From contig CP166133.1 of the NCBI GenBank assembly GCA_041228285.1, positions 2,823,380-2,887,379 of the forward strand: 64,000 nucleotides of DNA. The letters run 5' to 3'. Position numbers and translations under genes: made by a program. The notes below the pieces were generated by a model. It was not told the origin of the DNA. It made no database searches and saw nothing but the letters and a program-made list of their open reading frames with translations. Positions 26,785 to 35,912 of this stretch are shown piece after piece (position 1 is the first letter of the stretch; every line of letters begins with the position of its first letter). The DNA comes from Neisseriaceae bacterium CLB008. Its GTDB lineage: Bacteria > Pseudomonadota > Gammaproteobacteria > Burkholderiales > Neisseriaceae.

Positions 26785-28935
26785 ATGCGCCCCACTTCTT
26801 TACGCCGTCTACCCCTCATGCTGGCGCTCCTACCGCTCTATCTGCACGCCGAAACCGCGGCAGACAGTGCCGAGCTAGACGCCATTGTGGTCGAGGGCCA
26901 GCGCCACCACACCTTAACCCGTGGCTACACCACGGCCGGCACCCACACTCCGATTGGCCTGCCGATGACGCTGCGCGAGATTCCCCAAAGCATCAGCGTG
27001 ATCACCGAGCAGCAGCTGAAAGACCAAAACATCAAAACCCTAGATCGAGCCTTATTGCAGGCAACTGGCGTGAGCCAGCAAATCTGGGGCTCTAGCCGCG
27101 GCGGTTACAACTATTTATTCGCCCGCGGCAGCCAAATCAATAACTTTTGGCTTGATGGCCTGCCCTTAGGCAGCGCCTTCCAAGACGTAGGCAACAGCAC
27201 GGCGTCCATCTATGACCGCGTCGAAGTCATCCGCGGCGTTTCCGGCCTCATGGACGGCTCGGGCGAACCAGGCGCCACCGTGAATCTGGTGCGTAAACGC
27301 CCAACCGCCGAGCCTTTAGCCGAAATCGCCTTTAACGGCGGCAGCCATTCTCGCTATGGCTTCAGCGCCGACCTATCCAATAAGCTAAACGAAAGCGGCA
27401 CCCTACGCGGACGGACGGTGGTGGCCATTGAAGACGGCGACACTTGGCGCGATCGCGAGCACGAACGGGCCGCCTCTCTATACGGCATCGTTGAATACGA
27501 CGTCACGCCCGACACCCAAGTAAGCGCTGGCCTACACCTGCAGTACGCCAAGGAAAAACCCAGCGGCTCCCACAGCGCTTCGGCCTACGACAACGAAGGC
27601 TACGCCACTCATTTTGGGCCGCGCGACAATCCATTCGCCGACTGGTCATACAGCCGCAGCCAGTCGCAAAACGTATTTGTGGGCTTGAAGCATAAGTTCA
27701 ACAACGATTGGAAGGCCAACGTTGAATACAGCTATTCACGCAGCCATTGGTTCCAGCCCTATGGCGTGGCCGGCATCATCAGCATCGACTACAACACCGG
27801 CGCCGCCGACATCATCAATGGCCAATGGGATCGCTCACCGCGCACCCACAGTTTCAACCTCTCGCTTACCGGTAAATACGATCTATTCGGCCGTAAGCAC
27901 GACGTGATCATGGGCATGAACAGCTATCGCCACCGCAACGAAGGTTTAGGCGGCCGCAGCTTAGGCATGTTGGATAATGTCTACGACTTCATCAAAGACG
28001 GCCACTACCCTCAGCCTGCCGACCTGATGCAAAAATTCCCACGCAACGATAGGCAAAACCAGTTTGGCGGCTACGCAGCCACGCGCATTTACCCGCTTGA
28101 TGGCCTGTCGGTGATCTTAGGCGGACGCTACAGCAGCACGGAATACGGTAGCCTAGACAGCAAAAGCAATAATGTTCACTACTACAAAAAGAGCCGCTTC
28201 ACGCCTTACGCTGGCATTGTGTATGACTTCAACGACAGCCTATCGGCCTATACCTCATACAGCAGCCTGTTTGTGCCGCAAAGCCAAAAAGACGTCAACG
28301 ATGATTATTTAAAACCCATCATTGGCAGCAACGTTGAAGCGGGTTTAAAAGCAGAACTGTTTGACGGTGCCCTAAATGCCTCTGCGGCCATCTACCAAAC
28401 CCGCAAGGAAAACATGGCCGTAGTCGCCGGGCGCAATGACTTTGGCGACACCTATTACAAGGCCGTAGACGAAGCCAAGACCCACGGCTGGGAAGTCGAC
28501 ATCGGCGGCAACCTAACCCCAAACTGGCAGATTCAGGCCGGCTATAGCCAAACGCTGAGCCGCGACGGCAACGACAATCGCTTGAACACCGAGGCCATCC
28601 CGCGCCACACCGTCAAGCTGTTCACCAGCTATCAGCTGCCCCGCAGCGCTTCGGCCTGGACCATTGGCGGCGGCGTGCGTTGGCAAAGTGAAACTTATAG
28701 CACCACGCTGTTGAGCCGTGTGAACAGCCCTGAAGCAGGTAAACGCGCCTTGGCCAACGCCCGCCAAAAATCATATGCCGTGGTGGATTTAATGGCTCGC
28801 TATCAGATCAATCCCCACGCAGAGCTGACCCTCAACGTGGACAATCTGTTTAACGAAAAATACCGTACCCAGCCCGACCGCATGAGCTACGGTGCCTTGC
28901 GCAGCGTCAGCGGCACGGTACGCTATCGCTTCTAA
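26785..28935 (+). CDS. TonB-dependent siderophore receptor
   Basis: 716-residue outer-membrane receptor for a ferri-siderophore. Seen: signal peptide to about Ala22, a TonB-box-like ELDAIVVEG near 29-37, plug domain with GLPMTLREIPQSISVIT, RALLQATGV and VIRGVSGLMDGSGEPGATVNLVRKRP (read in pieces), and a 22-strand barrel ending in the terminal Phe of VRYRF. The plug wording fits the TIGR01783 siderophore receptor group (FhuE, FpvA, FoxA), which often take hydroxamates; the exact ligand is unknown. Third gene of the likely operon with the binding lipoprotein and cupin; convergent with the AraC regulator. Confidence 0.93.
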   Translation: MRPTSLRRLPLMLALLPLYLHAETAADSAELDAIVVEGQRHHTLTRGYTTAGTHTPIGLPMTLREIPQSISVITEQQLKDQNIKTLDRALLQATGVSQQIWGSSRGGYNYLFARGSQINNFWLDGLPLGSAFQDVGNSTASIYDRVEVIRGVSGLMDGSGEPGATVNLVRKRPTAEPLAEIAFNGGSHSRYGFSADLSNKLNESGTLRGRTVVAIEDGDTWRDREHERAASLYGIVEYDVTPDTQVSAGLHLQYAKEKPSGSHSASAYDNEGYATHFGPRDNPFADWSYSRSQSQNVFVGLKHKFNNDWKANVEYSYSRSHWFQPYGVAGIISIDYNTGAADIINGQWDRSPRTHSFNLSLTGKYDLFGRKHDVIMGMNSYRHRNEGLGGRSLGMLDNVYDFIKDGHYPQPADLMQKFPRNDRQNQFGGYAATRIYPLDGLSVILGGRYSSTEYGSLDSKSNNVHYYKKSRFTPYAGIVYDFNDSLSAYTSYSSLFVPQSQKDVNDDYLKPIIGSNVEAGLKAELFDGALNASAAIYQTRKENMAVVAGRNDFGDTYYKAVDEAKTHGWEVDIGGNLTPNWQIQAGYSQTLSRDGNDNRLNTEAIPRHTVKLFTSYQLPRSASAWTIGGGVRWQSETYSTTLLSRVNSPEAGKRALANARQKSYAVVDLMARYQINPHAELTLNVDNLFNEKYRTQPDRMSYGALRSVSGTVRYRF

Positions 28936-29021
28936 TGAGTAGGCCTCGCTTGACCGCCTAGTGAGGCCAAACCTAAGGGCTAGCCGTGGCGGCCTTGCAG
29001 CGGCAGCCCTCCTTTAGCCAC

Positions 29022-29058
29022 AAAAAACGCCGTCTAAACCCAGTTTAGACGGCATTTT
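29022..29058. terminator. Bidirectional terminator made of a near-uptake-sequence inverted repeat
   Basis: AACGCCGTCTAAAC (to 29039) pairs with GTTTAGACGGC (from 29043) around CCA, with A/T runs on both sides. It separates the receptor gene from the convergent araC gene. The arm reads ATGCCGTCTAAA on the minus strand, one base from the Neisseria 12-mer uptake sequence. Confidence 0.9.
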
Positions 29059-29070
29059 GATGTTCACTAT

Positions 29071-30033
29071 TTAAGCGCTGCGCACGGCGCTGGGCAAGCA
29101 GCCAAAGCGCTGCTTAAACACGGTATTGAAATGGCCGGCGTGGCGATAGCCAACGAAATGCATGGTCTCCTGCACGCTTTTGCCTTCATGTGCCAGCATG
29201 TCCATGGCGCAGTCCAGGCGCAGGCGGCGAATGTAGCCCGCCACCGTGTCGCCCGTTTGTTCCTTAAAATAACGCTTCAAATAGCATTCGTTCAAACCCA
29301 CGCGCCGAGCCAGCGAGGTAATGGTGATGTCTTGTTGAAAGCCTGCGCGAATGATGTCTACGGCTTCATCAATTTGGCTGCGCTGAGCCCGGCTTTGCTT
29401 GTCGGTCAACACAAACCGCAGAAGCTGGGCGGTTAAATCCAGCGTCGCCGACTCAAGATCTAGCTGCGACAGGCTGTCCACCGCATACGGGCGCTGCAAC
29501 ATTGCCCGCGCCAACGGCATGGTCGAAGTGGAGTGGGTGGCCAACAGCCGCATCTGCGCCGCGCCACTGGTGGCAGGCGCAAACAGCTTTTCGGTCAACA
29601 GCCCTTCATCGTGCCAACGGCGCAGCCGCTCTAAAGAAAAATCCAGATGCAGCGACGCCATATGGCCATTCAACGGCTGCTTGATCTCGCGCGCATTTTG
29701 CAAATCACCGTACACCAGCCACACGTGGCCAGGATCGGCCAACAGCTCAGAGCCATTCGACAAGGTGATCTGAGTGCGGCCATTCATGATTAAAAACAGG
29801 GAAAAATTATGGCTAAACGATTCGGTGACGCTGTGATACGTCCCCTGCCCTCGGCTGAGGTTACGCGCCAGCAGGATTTCCGAATCAAACTGATTGACCT
29901 GTAGCGTGGTTTCCAGCTGTGGCTGTTTAAAATGCGCCAGGCAATGTCGCGGGTCCGAAGCGACTAAGTCGCAGCCGGACAGGCTGTTTTCTAGATAAGA
30001 TTGATACTGCTGATAGATGTGGGTGATGTTCAT
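29071..30033 (-). CDS. AraC family transcriptional regulator (PchR/MpeR-like)
   Basis: 320 residues. The N-terminal ~200 residues form an effector domain (LARNLSRGQGTYHSV, SLFLIMNGRTQITL, DPGHVWLVYGD), and the C-terminus (about 220-318) is an AraC double HTH: IDEAVDIIRAGFQQDITITSLARRVGLNECYLKRYFKEQTG in pieces, then VQETMHFVGYRHAGHFNTVFKQRFG. Layout and wording resemble PchR and Neisseria MpeR, which activate siderophore receptor genes when iron is low and the siderophore is bound. It is convergent with the receptor gene and lies about 100 bases downstream of a near-perfect Fur box, so iron control is likely. Confidence 0.88.
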   Translation of the reverse strand: MNITHIYQQYQSYLENSLSGCDLVASDPRHCLAHFKQPQLETTLQVNQFDSEILLARNLSRGQGTYHSVTESFSHNFSLFLIMNGRTQITLSNGSELLADPGHVWLVYGDLQNAREIKQPLNGHMASLHLDFSLERLRRWHDEGLLTEKLFAPATSGAAQMRLLATHSTSTMPLARAMLQRPYAVDSLSQLDLESATLDLTAQLLRFVLTDKQSRAQRSQIDEAVDIIRAGFQQDITITSLARRVGLNECYLKRYFKEQTGDTVAGYIRRLRLDCAMDMLAHEGKSVQETMHFVGYRHAGHFNTVFKQRFGCLPSAVRSA

Positions 30034-30132
30034 GGCGTCAAATCATTTACTCAGTAGAAGGGGCCGATACAGTGTGGTTTGGTCCTTGCCCCTAAGCTGC
30101 AACTCTTTCAGTATAAACGGATTCCCACTAAA

Positions 30133-30151
30133 GATAAAGATTATCATTATC
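30133..30151. promoter_or_regulatory. Fur box upstream of the araC regulator
   Basis: The 19-mer GATAAAGATTATCATTATC matches the Fur consensus at 17 of 19 positions. It lies 100 bases before the araC start at 30033, just downstream of a minus-strand TTGAAA, so bound Fur would cover the -10 region. Confidence 0.85.
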
Positions 30152-30314
30152 ATCTTTTGTGCATCATTTCAATAAACCTAGTCCACCAGAAGCATCCCTG
30201 CTCTTGCGCTGCTGACACGCCGTCACAAACGCGCGTCAACAAACCGACACCTTCGGCGTGTTTCTGATAAGCGCAGATAGCGTCTGCTTGGGCGGCCATA
30301 TAGCGTATAGATCA

Positions 30315-30356
30315 TAAAAAGCCCCTATGGACCGATACGGCCGATAGGGGCTGTTT
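30315..30356 (-). terminator. Terminator after glmS
   Basis: On the minus strand AAACAGCCCCTAT pairs with ATAGGGGCTTTTT (one imperfect position) around an imperfectly paired loop. It lies about 28 bases after the glmS stop. Confidence 0.85.
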
Positions 30357-30384
30357 GATGCACAAGCCTTAAATCATTCAGTGC

Positions 30385-32220
30385 TTATTCCACCGTCACC
30401 GACTTCGCCAAGTTACGCGGTTTGTCTACATCGGTACCGCGGGCTAAAGCCGTGTGGTAAGACAGCAGCTGTACCGGCACCACGTGCACGATGGGCGACA
30501 AAACACCGACGTGGCGTGGGGTGCGGATCACGTGTACGCGCTCTGATTCTTGGAAGTGGCTGTCGAGGTCGGCAAACACAAACAGCTCGCCTTCGCGCGC
30601 CGACACTTCTTGCATATTGCCCTTCACTTTTTCCAACAGGCTGTCGTTAGGTGCAATCACCACCACCGGCATGGTGTTGTCCACCAAGGCCAAAGGCCCG
30701 TGTTTTAACTCGCCAGATGGATAGGCTTCGGCGTGAATATAGGTGATCTCTTTCAGCTTCAGCGCGCCTTCTAGGGCAATCGGATAATGAATGCCGCGGC
30801 CCAAGAATAAGGCGTTGTTGCGGGTGGCGAACACGCTGGCCCAAGCGGCAATTTGTGGTTCGAGGTTTAACGCGTGTTGGACGCTGCCCGGTAGATGACG
30901 CAACTCTTCCAAATAGGCGCTGGCCTGCTCTGGATTCACCACGCCTTTTAATTGGCCAACGGTCACCGCCAAGGTAAATAAAGCCGTCAGCTGGGTGCTG
31001 AATGCCTTGGTTGAGGCCACGCCAATTTCGGCACCAGCACGGGTATAAAACACCAGCTCACTCTCACGCGGCAAGGCGCTTTCCATCACGTTACAAATCG
31101 CCAAGGTGTGCTCATGGCCCAAAGACTTGGCGTATTTTAGCGCTTCCATGGTGTCTAGGGTTTCGCCCGACTGAGAGATGGTGATCACCAATTGCTTCGG
31201 ATCGGCCAACACGTCGCGGTAGCGATACTCGCTGGCGATTTCCACGTCGGTGGCGATGCGGGCAATGCTTTCTAACCAGTATTTAGCGGTGAGGCCGGCG
31301 TAATAAGACGTGCCGCAGGCCAAGATTTTCACGCTGGTGATGTCGTTTAACACTTCAGCACCTTTGGCGCCGAATAGCTCGGGTACAAAACCTTCGTCCA
31401 AAACCTGCTCAATGGTGTCGGCGATGGCCTTAGGCTGCTCGGCGATTTCTTTTTGCATGTAATGATTGTAAGGACCAAGGTCTAGCGAAGCCAAAGACAG
31501 CTCAGACACGTGCACCGGGCGTTCAACCGCTTCACCTTGGGCGTTAACAAACACATCAATGCCGCTGGCCGACAGCTGCGCCACGTCGCCGTCTTCCATG
31601 AACAACACGCGGCGAGTTTGGGCGATCACGGCAGACACGTCGGAGGCCACAAACGTGGCGTCTTCGCCAAAAGCGATCAATAAAGGGCAACCCATGCGCG
31701 CCACAATCAATTTATTGGGCTGATCTTGGGCAATCACGCCAATGGCGTAAGCACCATGAAAGCGTTTGCTGGCCTGCTGTACGGCTTTAAGCAGGTCGCG
31801 ATGGGCTTGATATTCATGGTGTACGGCGTGGGCAATGACTTCGGTGTCGGTTTGGGATTCAAACACATAGCCTAGGGCCGCCAAACGCTCACGCTCGGCT
31901 TCAAAGTTTTCGATGATGCCGTTGTGCACCACAGAAATCAATGCGTTAGAAATGTGCGGATGAGCATTGGGCTCGGTCACGCCGCCGTGGGTGGCCCAAC
32001 GGGTGTGGCCAATGCCGACATGGCTGACCAAGCCTTGTGCCTGAACGGCGGCTTCCATTTCGCCCACGCGGCCAACGCGGCGCACACGGGTGATTTTATC
32101 GCCGTCCAACACCGCAATACCGGATGAATCGTAGCCGCGGTATTCTAATCTTTTTAGGCCATCAACTAAAAATGGCACCACGTTTTGTGTTTGACTCACT
32201 GCCCCAACAATACCGCACAT
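30385..32220 (-). CDS. glmS: Glutamine-fructose-6-phosphate aminotransferase (isomerizing)
   Basis: Makes glucosamine-6-phosphate from fructose-6-phosphate and glutamine, first step toward UDP-GlcNAc. 611 residues: N-terminal class II glutaminase with Cys2 exposed after Met removal (MCGIVGAV), GHTRWATHG (about 71-79), NGIIEN and GDT-like loop; then two SIS domains with CGTSYYAG and [10 protein letters not shown] (about 349-358), and the closing [13 protein letters not shown]. All key motifs are intact. Three bases after glmU, so a glmU-glmS operon as in E. coli. No glmS ribozyme is expected or seen. Confidence 0.98.
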   Translation of the reverse strand: MCGIVGAVSQTQNVVPFLVDGLKRLEYRGYDSSGIAVLDGDKITRVRRVGRVGEMEAAVQAQGLVSHVGIGHTRWATHGGVTEPNAHPHISNALISVVHNGIIENFEAERERLAALGYVFESQTDTEVIAHAVHHEYQAHRDLLKAVQQASKRFHGAYAIGVIAQDQPNKLIVARMGCPLLIAFGEDATFVASDVSAVIAQTRRVLFMEDGDVAQLSASGIDVFVNAQGEAVERPVHVSELSLASLDLGPYNHYMQKEIAEQPKAIADTIEQVLDEGFVPELFGAKGAEVLNDITSVKILACGTSYYAGLTAKYWLESIARIATDVEIASEYRYRDVLADPKQLVITISQSGETLDTMEALKYAKSLGHEHTLAICNVMESALPRESELVFYTRAGAEIGVASTKAFSTQLTALFTLAVTVGQLKGVVNPEQASAYLEELRHLPGSVQHALNLEPQIAAWASVFATRNNALFLGRGIHYPIALEGALKLKEITYIHAEAYPSGELKHGPLALVDNTMPVVVIAPNDSLLEKVKGNMQEVSAREGELFVFADLDSHFQESERVHVIRTPRHVGVLSPIVHVVPVQLLSYHTALARGTDVDKPRNLAKSVTVE

Positions 32221-32223
32221 CGG

Positions 32224-33594
32224 TTAATCCTTTTTCTGTTTAGTGGGTCGCGCCCAGCTTGGAATAGACACCTGTTTCACGCGAGCCAGCGTTAACTGGT
32301 CGGCTGGGCAGGCCTTGGTGATCACGCTGCCGGCGCCAATGGTGGCACCATTATTCACCACCACAGGGGCTACTAAAAGGCTGCCTGAGCCCACAAACAC
32401 GTCATCGCCAATCTGAGTTTGATACTTGTTTACGCCGTCGTAGTTGCAGGTCACAGCGCCTGCACCCACGTTGGTGCGCTCGCCAATGGTGGTGTCGCCA
32501 ATATAGGTTAAATGATTCACCTTACTGCCCACGCCGACCTGGCTTTTTTTAATTTCAACAAAGTTTCCGACTTTGTTTTGACCCAATAGTTTCGCGCCTG
32601 GGCGCAATCGAGCATATGGGCCGACTTCGCTGTTTGGCCCTACCTGGCAGTCGGCCAAATGGCTGAAAGCACGAATCTGAGCGCCATCGGCCACCACCAC
32701 ATCTTTGAGCACGCAGTTTGGGCCGATGTCGACGTTGTCGCCCAGCACGCAATGGCCTTCAAACACCACGTTCACGTCGATCACCACGTCTTTGCCGTGC
32801 TGTAAGCTGCCGCGAATGTCTAAGCGTGCAGGGTCTCTTAAGGTCACGCCTGCCAACAGAAGCTCATGCGCTTGATTGCGTTGCAAGATGCGCTCCAGCT
32901 CAACCAGCTGCACCTTATTGTTTACGCCCGCGGTTTCGTAGCTGTGTGCCACCACCACGCCGTGTACCGGCACTTTGGCCGTGGCCGCTAGGGCAATGAC
33001 GTCGGTTAAGTAATATTCGCCTTGCGCATTGCTGGTTTGCAAGGCGCCCAACCAGTTCGCCACGTGGGCATTGGGCAATACCATCATGCCGGTGTTGAAT
33101 TCGGTGATGGCTTTTTGCTCAGCGTTACAGTCTTTTTCTTCCACAATCGCCAACACTTGACCATCGGCACTGCGAATGATGCGGCCGTAGCCAGTGGCAT
33201 CGTCAATGACGTCGGTCAATAAGCCCACGCCCGTACCCGCCGCTTCAACTAAAGCTTTTAGCGTCTCGGTGCCGATCAGCGGCGTGTCGCCGGTGAGCAC
33301 CAGCGTTTTGCCATTTTCAGCTAAGTTAGGTAAAGCCATTTTTAATGCGTGGCCGGTGCCTAGCTGCTCGGCCTGCTCTACCCACTGCACGCCTTCGGGC
33401 AAGCTAGCGATGACGGCTTCTTTACCATGGCCGACCACAACGGTGATCTGTTTGGGGTTTAAAGCCTGTACGGCTTTGATGATGCGGTTCAACATGGTCA
33501 TACCGCCGATGGTGTGTAACACCTTCGGCAGCGCGGAATACATACGGGTGCCTTTGCCTGCGGCCAGAATCACCACATCTAAATCTGCAAACAT
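32224..33594 (-). CDS. glmU: Bifunctional GlmU: UDP-GlcNAc pyrophosphorylase and glucosamine-1-phosphate acetyltransferase
   Basis: 456 residues. N-terminal uridyltransferase with VILAAGKGTRMYSALPKVLH (9-28, read as two blocks), GTGHALKMA and GDTPLI; C-terminal left-handed beta helix (about 250-450) built of hexapeptide repeats such as IGPNCVLKDV, VGPYARLRPG, KVGNFVEIKKS and NHLTYIGDT, which performs acetyl transfer from acetyl-CoA. Motifs and length are normal. Together with the following glmS it supplies UDP-GlcNAc for peptidoglycan and LPS. Confidence 0.98.
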   Translation of the reverse strand: MFADLDVVILAAGKGTRMYSALPKVLHTIGGMTMLNRIIKAVQALNPKQITVVVGHGKEAVIASLPEGVQWVEQAEQLGTGHALKMALPNLAENGKTLVLTGDTPLIGTETLKALVEAAGTGVGLLTDVIDDATGYGRIIRSADGQVLAIVEEKDCNAEQKAITEFNTGMMVLPNAHVANWLGALQTSNAQGEYYLTDVIALAATAKVPVHGVVVAHSYETAGVNNKVQLVELERILQRNQAHELLLAGVTLRDPARLDIRGSLQHGKDVVIDVNVVFEGHCVLGDNVDIGPNCVLKDVVVADGAQIRAFSHLADCQVGPNSEVGPYARLRPGAKLLGQNKVGNFVEIKKSQVGVGSKVNHLTYIGDTTIGERTNVGAGAVTCNYDGVNKYQTQIGDDVFVGSGSLLVAPVVVNNGATIGAGSVITKACPADQLTLARVKQVSIPSWARPTKQKKD

Positions 33595-33640
33595 TGTTTA
33601 TCCTTGCTTATGCCTTCTACATGAGGCTATTTAAAGGGAG

Positions 33641-33676
33641 AAAAAGCAGCTGCGCGAATGGGCACAAAGCTGCTTT
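33641..33676 (-). terminator. Terminator after the GltL-like ATPase gene
   Basis: On the minus strand AAAGCAGCT pairs with AGCTGCTTT and is followed by TTTTT; it lies 22 bases after the ATPase stop. Confidence 0.85.
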
Positions 33677-33698
33677 GACTCATACTGGTTAACCGCGC

Positions 33699-34427
33699 TT
33701 AGTGGGTTAACAGCTGTTTTAAGAACTGCTTGGTGCGTTCATGCTTAGGATTGGCGAAGAACGCTTCTGGTGGAGCCTCTTCCAAGATTTGGCCTTGGTC
33801 GATGAACACCACGCGGTCGGCCACTTCACGGGCAAAGCCCATTTCATGCGTCACCACCATCATGGTCATCCCACTGAGCGCCAAGTCTTTCATCACCTTC
33901 AACACTTCACCAATCATCTCTGGGTCCAGCGCACTAGTAGGCTCATCAAACAGCATCACGCGAGGGTTCATGGCTAAGCCACGAGCAATCGCCACACGCT
34001 GCTGTTGACCACCCGACAACTCAGTTGGGAAGGCGTCTTTCTTATGTGATAGACCCACCCGCTCCAGCAACTCCAAAGCCAGCTTTTCCGCCGCGGCCTT
34101 GTTCATTTTTTTCACTTTAATCGGTGACAAAGTGATGTTTTCAATCACCGACAGGTGTGGGTAGAGGTTAAAGTGTTGGAACACAAACCCTACTTCGGTA
34201 CGCACCTGGTTTAAATCGGTTTCTTTGGCGGCCACGTTCACGCCATCCACCCAAATAGCACCCTCTTGGATGCTTTCCAACTGGTTTACCGAACGAATCA
34301 GCGTGGATTTTCCGCTGCCTGAAGGCCCACAAATCACCACCACTTCACCCGGTTTGATTTCCAGATTCACACCGTTAATCACATGTAAATCTTTAAACCA
34401 TTTATGCACGTTTTCAAAGCGAATCAT
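33699..34427 (-). CDS. Polar amino acid ABC transporter ATP-binding protein (GltL/GlnQ type)
   Basis: 242-residue ATPase of a PAAT-family importer. Seen: Walker [10 protein letters not shown] (about 34-42), Q-loop [10 protein letters not shown], signature [16 protein letters not shown], Walker [15 protein letters not shown], and H-loop [11 protein letters not shown]. Wording such as [15 protein letters not shown] and [10 protein letters not shown] is closer to GltL (glutamate/aspartate) than to GlnQ. The permease and binding-protein genes are not nearby, so the partners lie elsewhere. Starts 32 bases after rsmA on the same strand, closed by a terminator. Substrate is inferred from family only. 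Confidence 0.93.
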   Translation of the reverse strand: MIRFENVHKWFKDLHVINGVNLEIKPGEVVVICGPSGSGKSTLIRSVNQLESIQEGAIWVDGVNVAAKETDLNQVRTEVGFVFQHFNLYPHLSVIENITLSPIKVKKMNKAAAEKLALELLERVGLSHKKDAFPTELSGGQQQRVAIARGLAMNPRVMLFDEPTSALDPEMIGEVLKVMKDLALSGMTMMVVTHEMGFAREVADRVVFIDQGQILEEAPPEAFFANPKHERTKQFLKQLLTH

Positions 34428-34459
34428 AATGCGTCTTTCTATTTTTCGTTAGGGGCATT

Positions 34460-35245
34460 TTAACTGGGATTAACCCGCGCATGCAAAAAATTACTCAGAG
34501 CCACATAGTGCGCCACGGAAATGTTTTCCGCCCGCAGCGAAGGCTCGATCTCGACCGCCAATAAATCCTCATCGGTGGCCACACCTTTAAGGTTATTGCG
34601 GATGGTTTTACGGCGCTGTGAAAACGCCAGCTGCACCAAGTGGCTAAAGTGAGCGAAGTCCGTCGCCACGCCAAAGCGGCCCAGCTGCGGGATCATTCTC
34701 ACCACGGCAGACTCTACTTTAGGTGCGGGTGAAAACGCTTCAGGCGGCACGGTAAACAAGTACTCCATATAGAAGAAATACTGCAACACCACGGTTAAAC
34801 GACCATAGTCGGTGTTGTTCGGTTCCGCCACCATGCGCTCGACCACCTCTTTTTGCAGCATAAAGTGCATGTCGACCACTTCATCGGCCACTTCGGCCAG
34901 CTTAAACAACAGCGGCGTCGAAATATTATAGGGCAGGTTGCCCACAATTTTCTTTTTGCCCACAACCAAGCGAAAATCAAAGTTCAAAACGTCGCCGTCG
35001 TGAATGGTGAGCTTGTCGGCAAACGACAGCTTTTTCAAACGCTTAATGATGTCTTTGTCGATTTCCACCACGTGTAGATGGTTTAAAGCGGCGGCCAAAG
35101 GCTCGGTGATGGCGGCCAAACCAGGACCGATCTCAATCACCACGTCGTCTGGCTGCGGGCGAACGGCGCTGACGATGTCAAAAATCACCCGACTGTCTTG
35201 TAAAAAGTTTTGCCCAAAACGTTTACGGGCAACGTGCTGACTCAT
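34460..35245 (-). CDS. rsmA: 16S rRNA (adenine1518-N6/adenine1519-N6)-dimethyltransferase
   Basis: KsgA family: dimethylates two adenines near the 3' end of 16S rRNA late in 30S maturation. 261 residues with [11 protein letters not shown] (8-18), SAM motif [14 protein letters not shown] (about 39-52), acidic [16 protein letters not shown], and the catalytic NLPYNIST (about 103-110); [11 protein letters not shown] near 212 is typical. Full length. Loss gives kasugamycin resistance in other species. Upstream 118 bases separate it from the YqaA-like gene. Confidence 0.97.
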   Translation of the reverse strand: MSQHVARKRFGQNFLQDSRVIFDIVSAVRPQPDDVVIEIGPGLAAITEPLAAALNHLHVVEIDKDIIKRLKKLSFADKLTIHDGDVLNFDFRLVVGKKKIVGNLPYNISTPLLFKLAEVADEVVDMHFMLQKEVVERMVAEPNNTDYGRLTVVLQYFFYMEYLFTVPPEAFSPAPKVESAVVRMIPQLGRFGVATDFAHFSHLVQLAFSQRRKTIRNNLKGVATDEDLLAVEIEPSLRAENISVAHYVALSNFLHARVNPS

Positions 35246-35363
35246 AATCTACTTTCTTTATTCTTTAGGTTTTGGGCCATTTTACCCTAGCTGCCCTTGT
35301 TTTTCTTGTTTTTATTGCCCCTCTGGCCGAATCAACTGCCCTAAGGCCCTAAATCCACCTTAC

Positions 35364-35780
35364 CTACCACCAGGCAAAAAAGCCCAGCAGCAAAAAACCA
35401 TAGCGCATGACCTTGCCCAGCGCGATAAAAAATAAGCAGCTCAATACGTTTAGACGCAGCCAGCCAGCCGCAATCGGCAAAGCATCGCCTACCAGCGGCA
35501 CCCACGAAAACCACAGCACCACGGCACCATAGCGCGACAGCCAGTGAAGGGCGCGGGCGGTTTTGGCATTTTCTTGCTGTGGTTTTTTCGGCAGCAGCCG
35601 GCCCATGCCGTAGCCAATCATGCTGCCCAGCACGTTGCCGATGCTGACAAACAGCCAAGCCCAGCCCCATGCCTGCGGCGATTGGGTTAAAAACCACACA
35701 AAAGCCACTTCTGAATTTCCAGGCAAAATCGTCGCCGACACTAGGCCAGACGCCAACAAACCCCATAAGGCCCACATCAT
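35364..35780 (-). CDS. yqaA: YqaA family (DedA-like) membrane protein
   Basis: 138 residues with about four hydrophobic segments. Seen: SATILPGNSEVAFVWFLTQ near 15-33 and a second half with ALHWLSRYGAVVLWFSWVPLVGDALPIAAGWLR in pieces; the P.S.E and F.W.P..GD..P..AG patterns are the hallmarks of YqaA/SNARE-associated proteins, related to DedA lipid transporters. Exact role is unknown. Start at 35780 (ATGATG). Overlapping frames in the same region are not credible. Confidence 0.85.
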   Translation of the reverse strand: MMWALWGLLASGLVSATILPGNSEVAFVWFLTQSPQAWGWAWLFVSIGNVLGSMIGYGMGRLLPKKPQQENAKTARALHWLSRYGAVVLWFSWVPLVGDALPIAAGWLRLNVLSCLFFIALGKVMRYGFLLLGFFAWW

Positions 35781-35912
35781 CGCTGGCTCTCGTCAACATA
35801 AAAACGCACTTTAACACACTCGTCGCGTGCCGATACATGCTGCACAGCACATTGGCAAAGCAGGCAAATTGCTTTATAAACACCTATTCGTTTTTATTTG
35901 ACTGCACGCCCC

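Larger units (their letters stand above)
30034..30384. other. Intergenic region holding the araC promoter and glmS terminator
   Basis: 351 bases without a convincing gene. It contains the Fur box (30133-30151), a possible minus-strand -35 TTGAAA (30167-30172), and the glmS terminator at 30315-30356. The stretch 30175-30310 is unexplained; a plus-strand transcript starting at the Fur box and ending at the glmS hairpin is conceivable but not shown. Confidence 0.45.

Noticed and set aside
29399-29773. 124-codon plus-strand frame inside the araC gene
   Set aside because: Antisense to a clear AraC protein, with serine/arginine-rich shadow composition.
30385-32220. glmS ribozyme upstream of glmS
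   Set aside because: The gene starts three bases after glmU with no room for a ribozyme, which is in any case a Firmicutes feature.
35341-35883. 180-codon minus-strand frame overlapping the YqaA-like gene
   Set aside because: Different frame from the conserved YqaA protein at 35364-35780; no family pattern and covers intergenic sequence.
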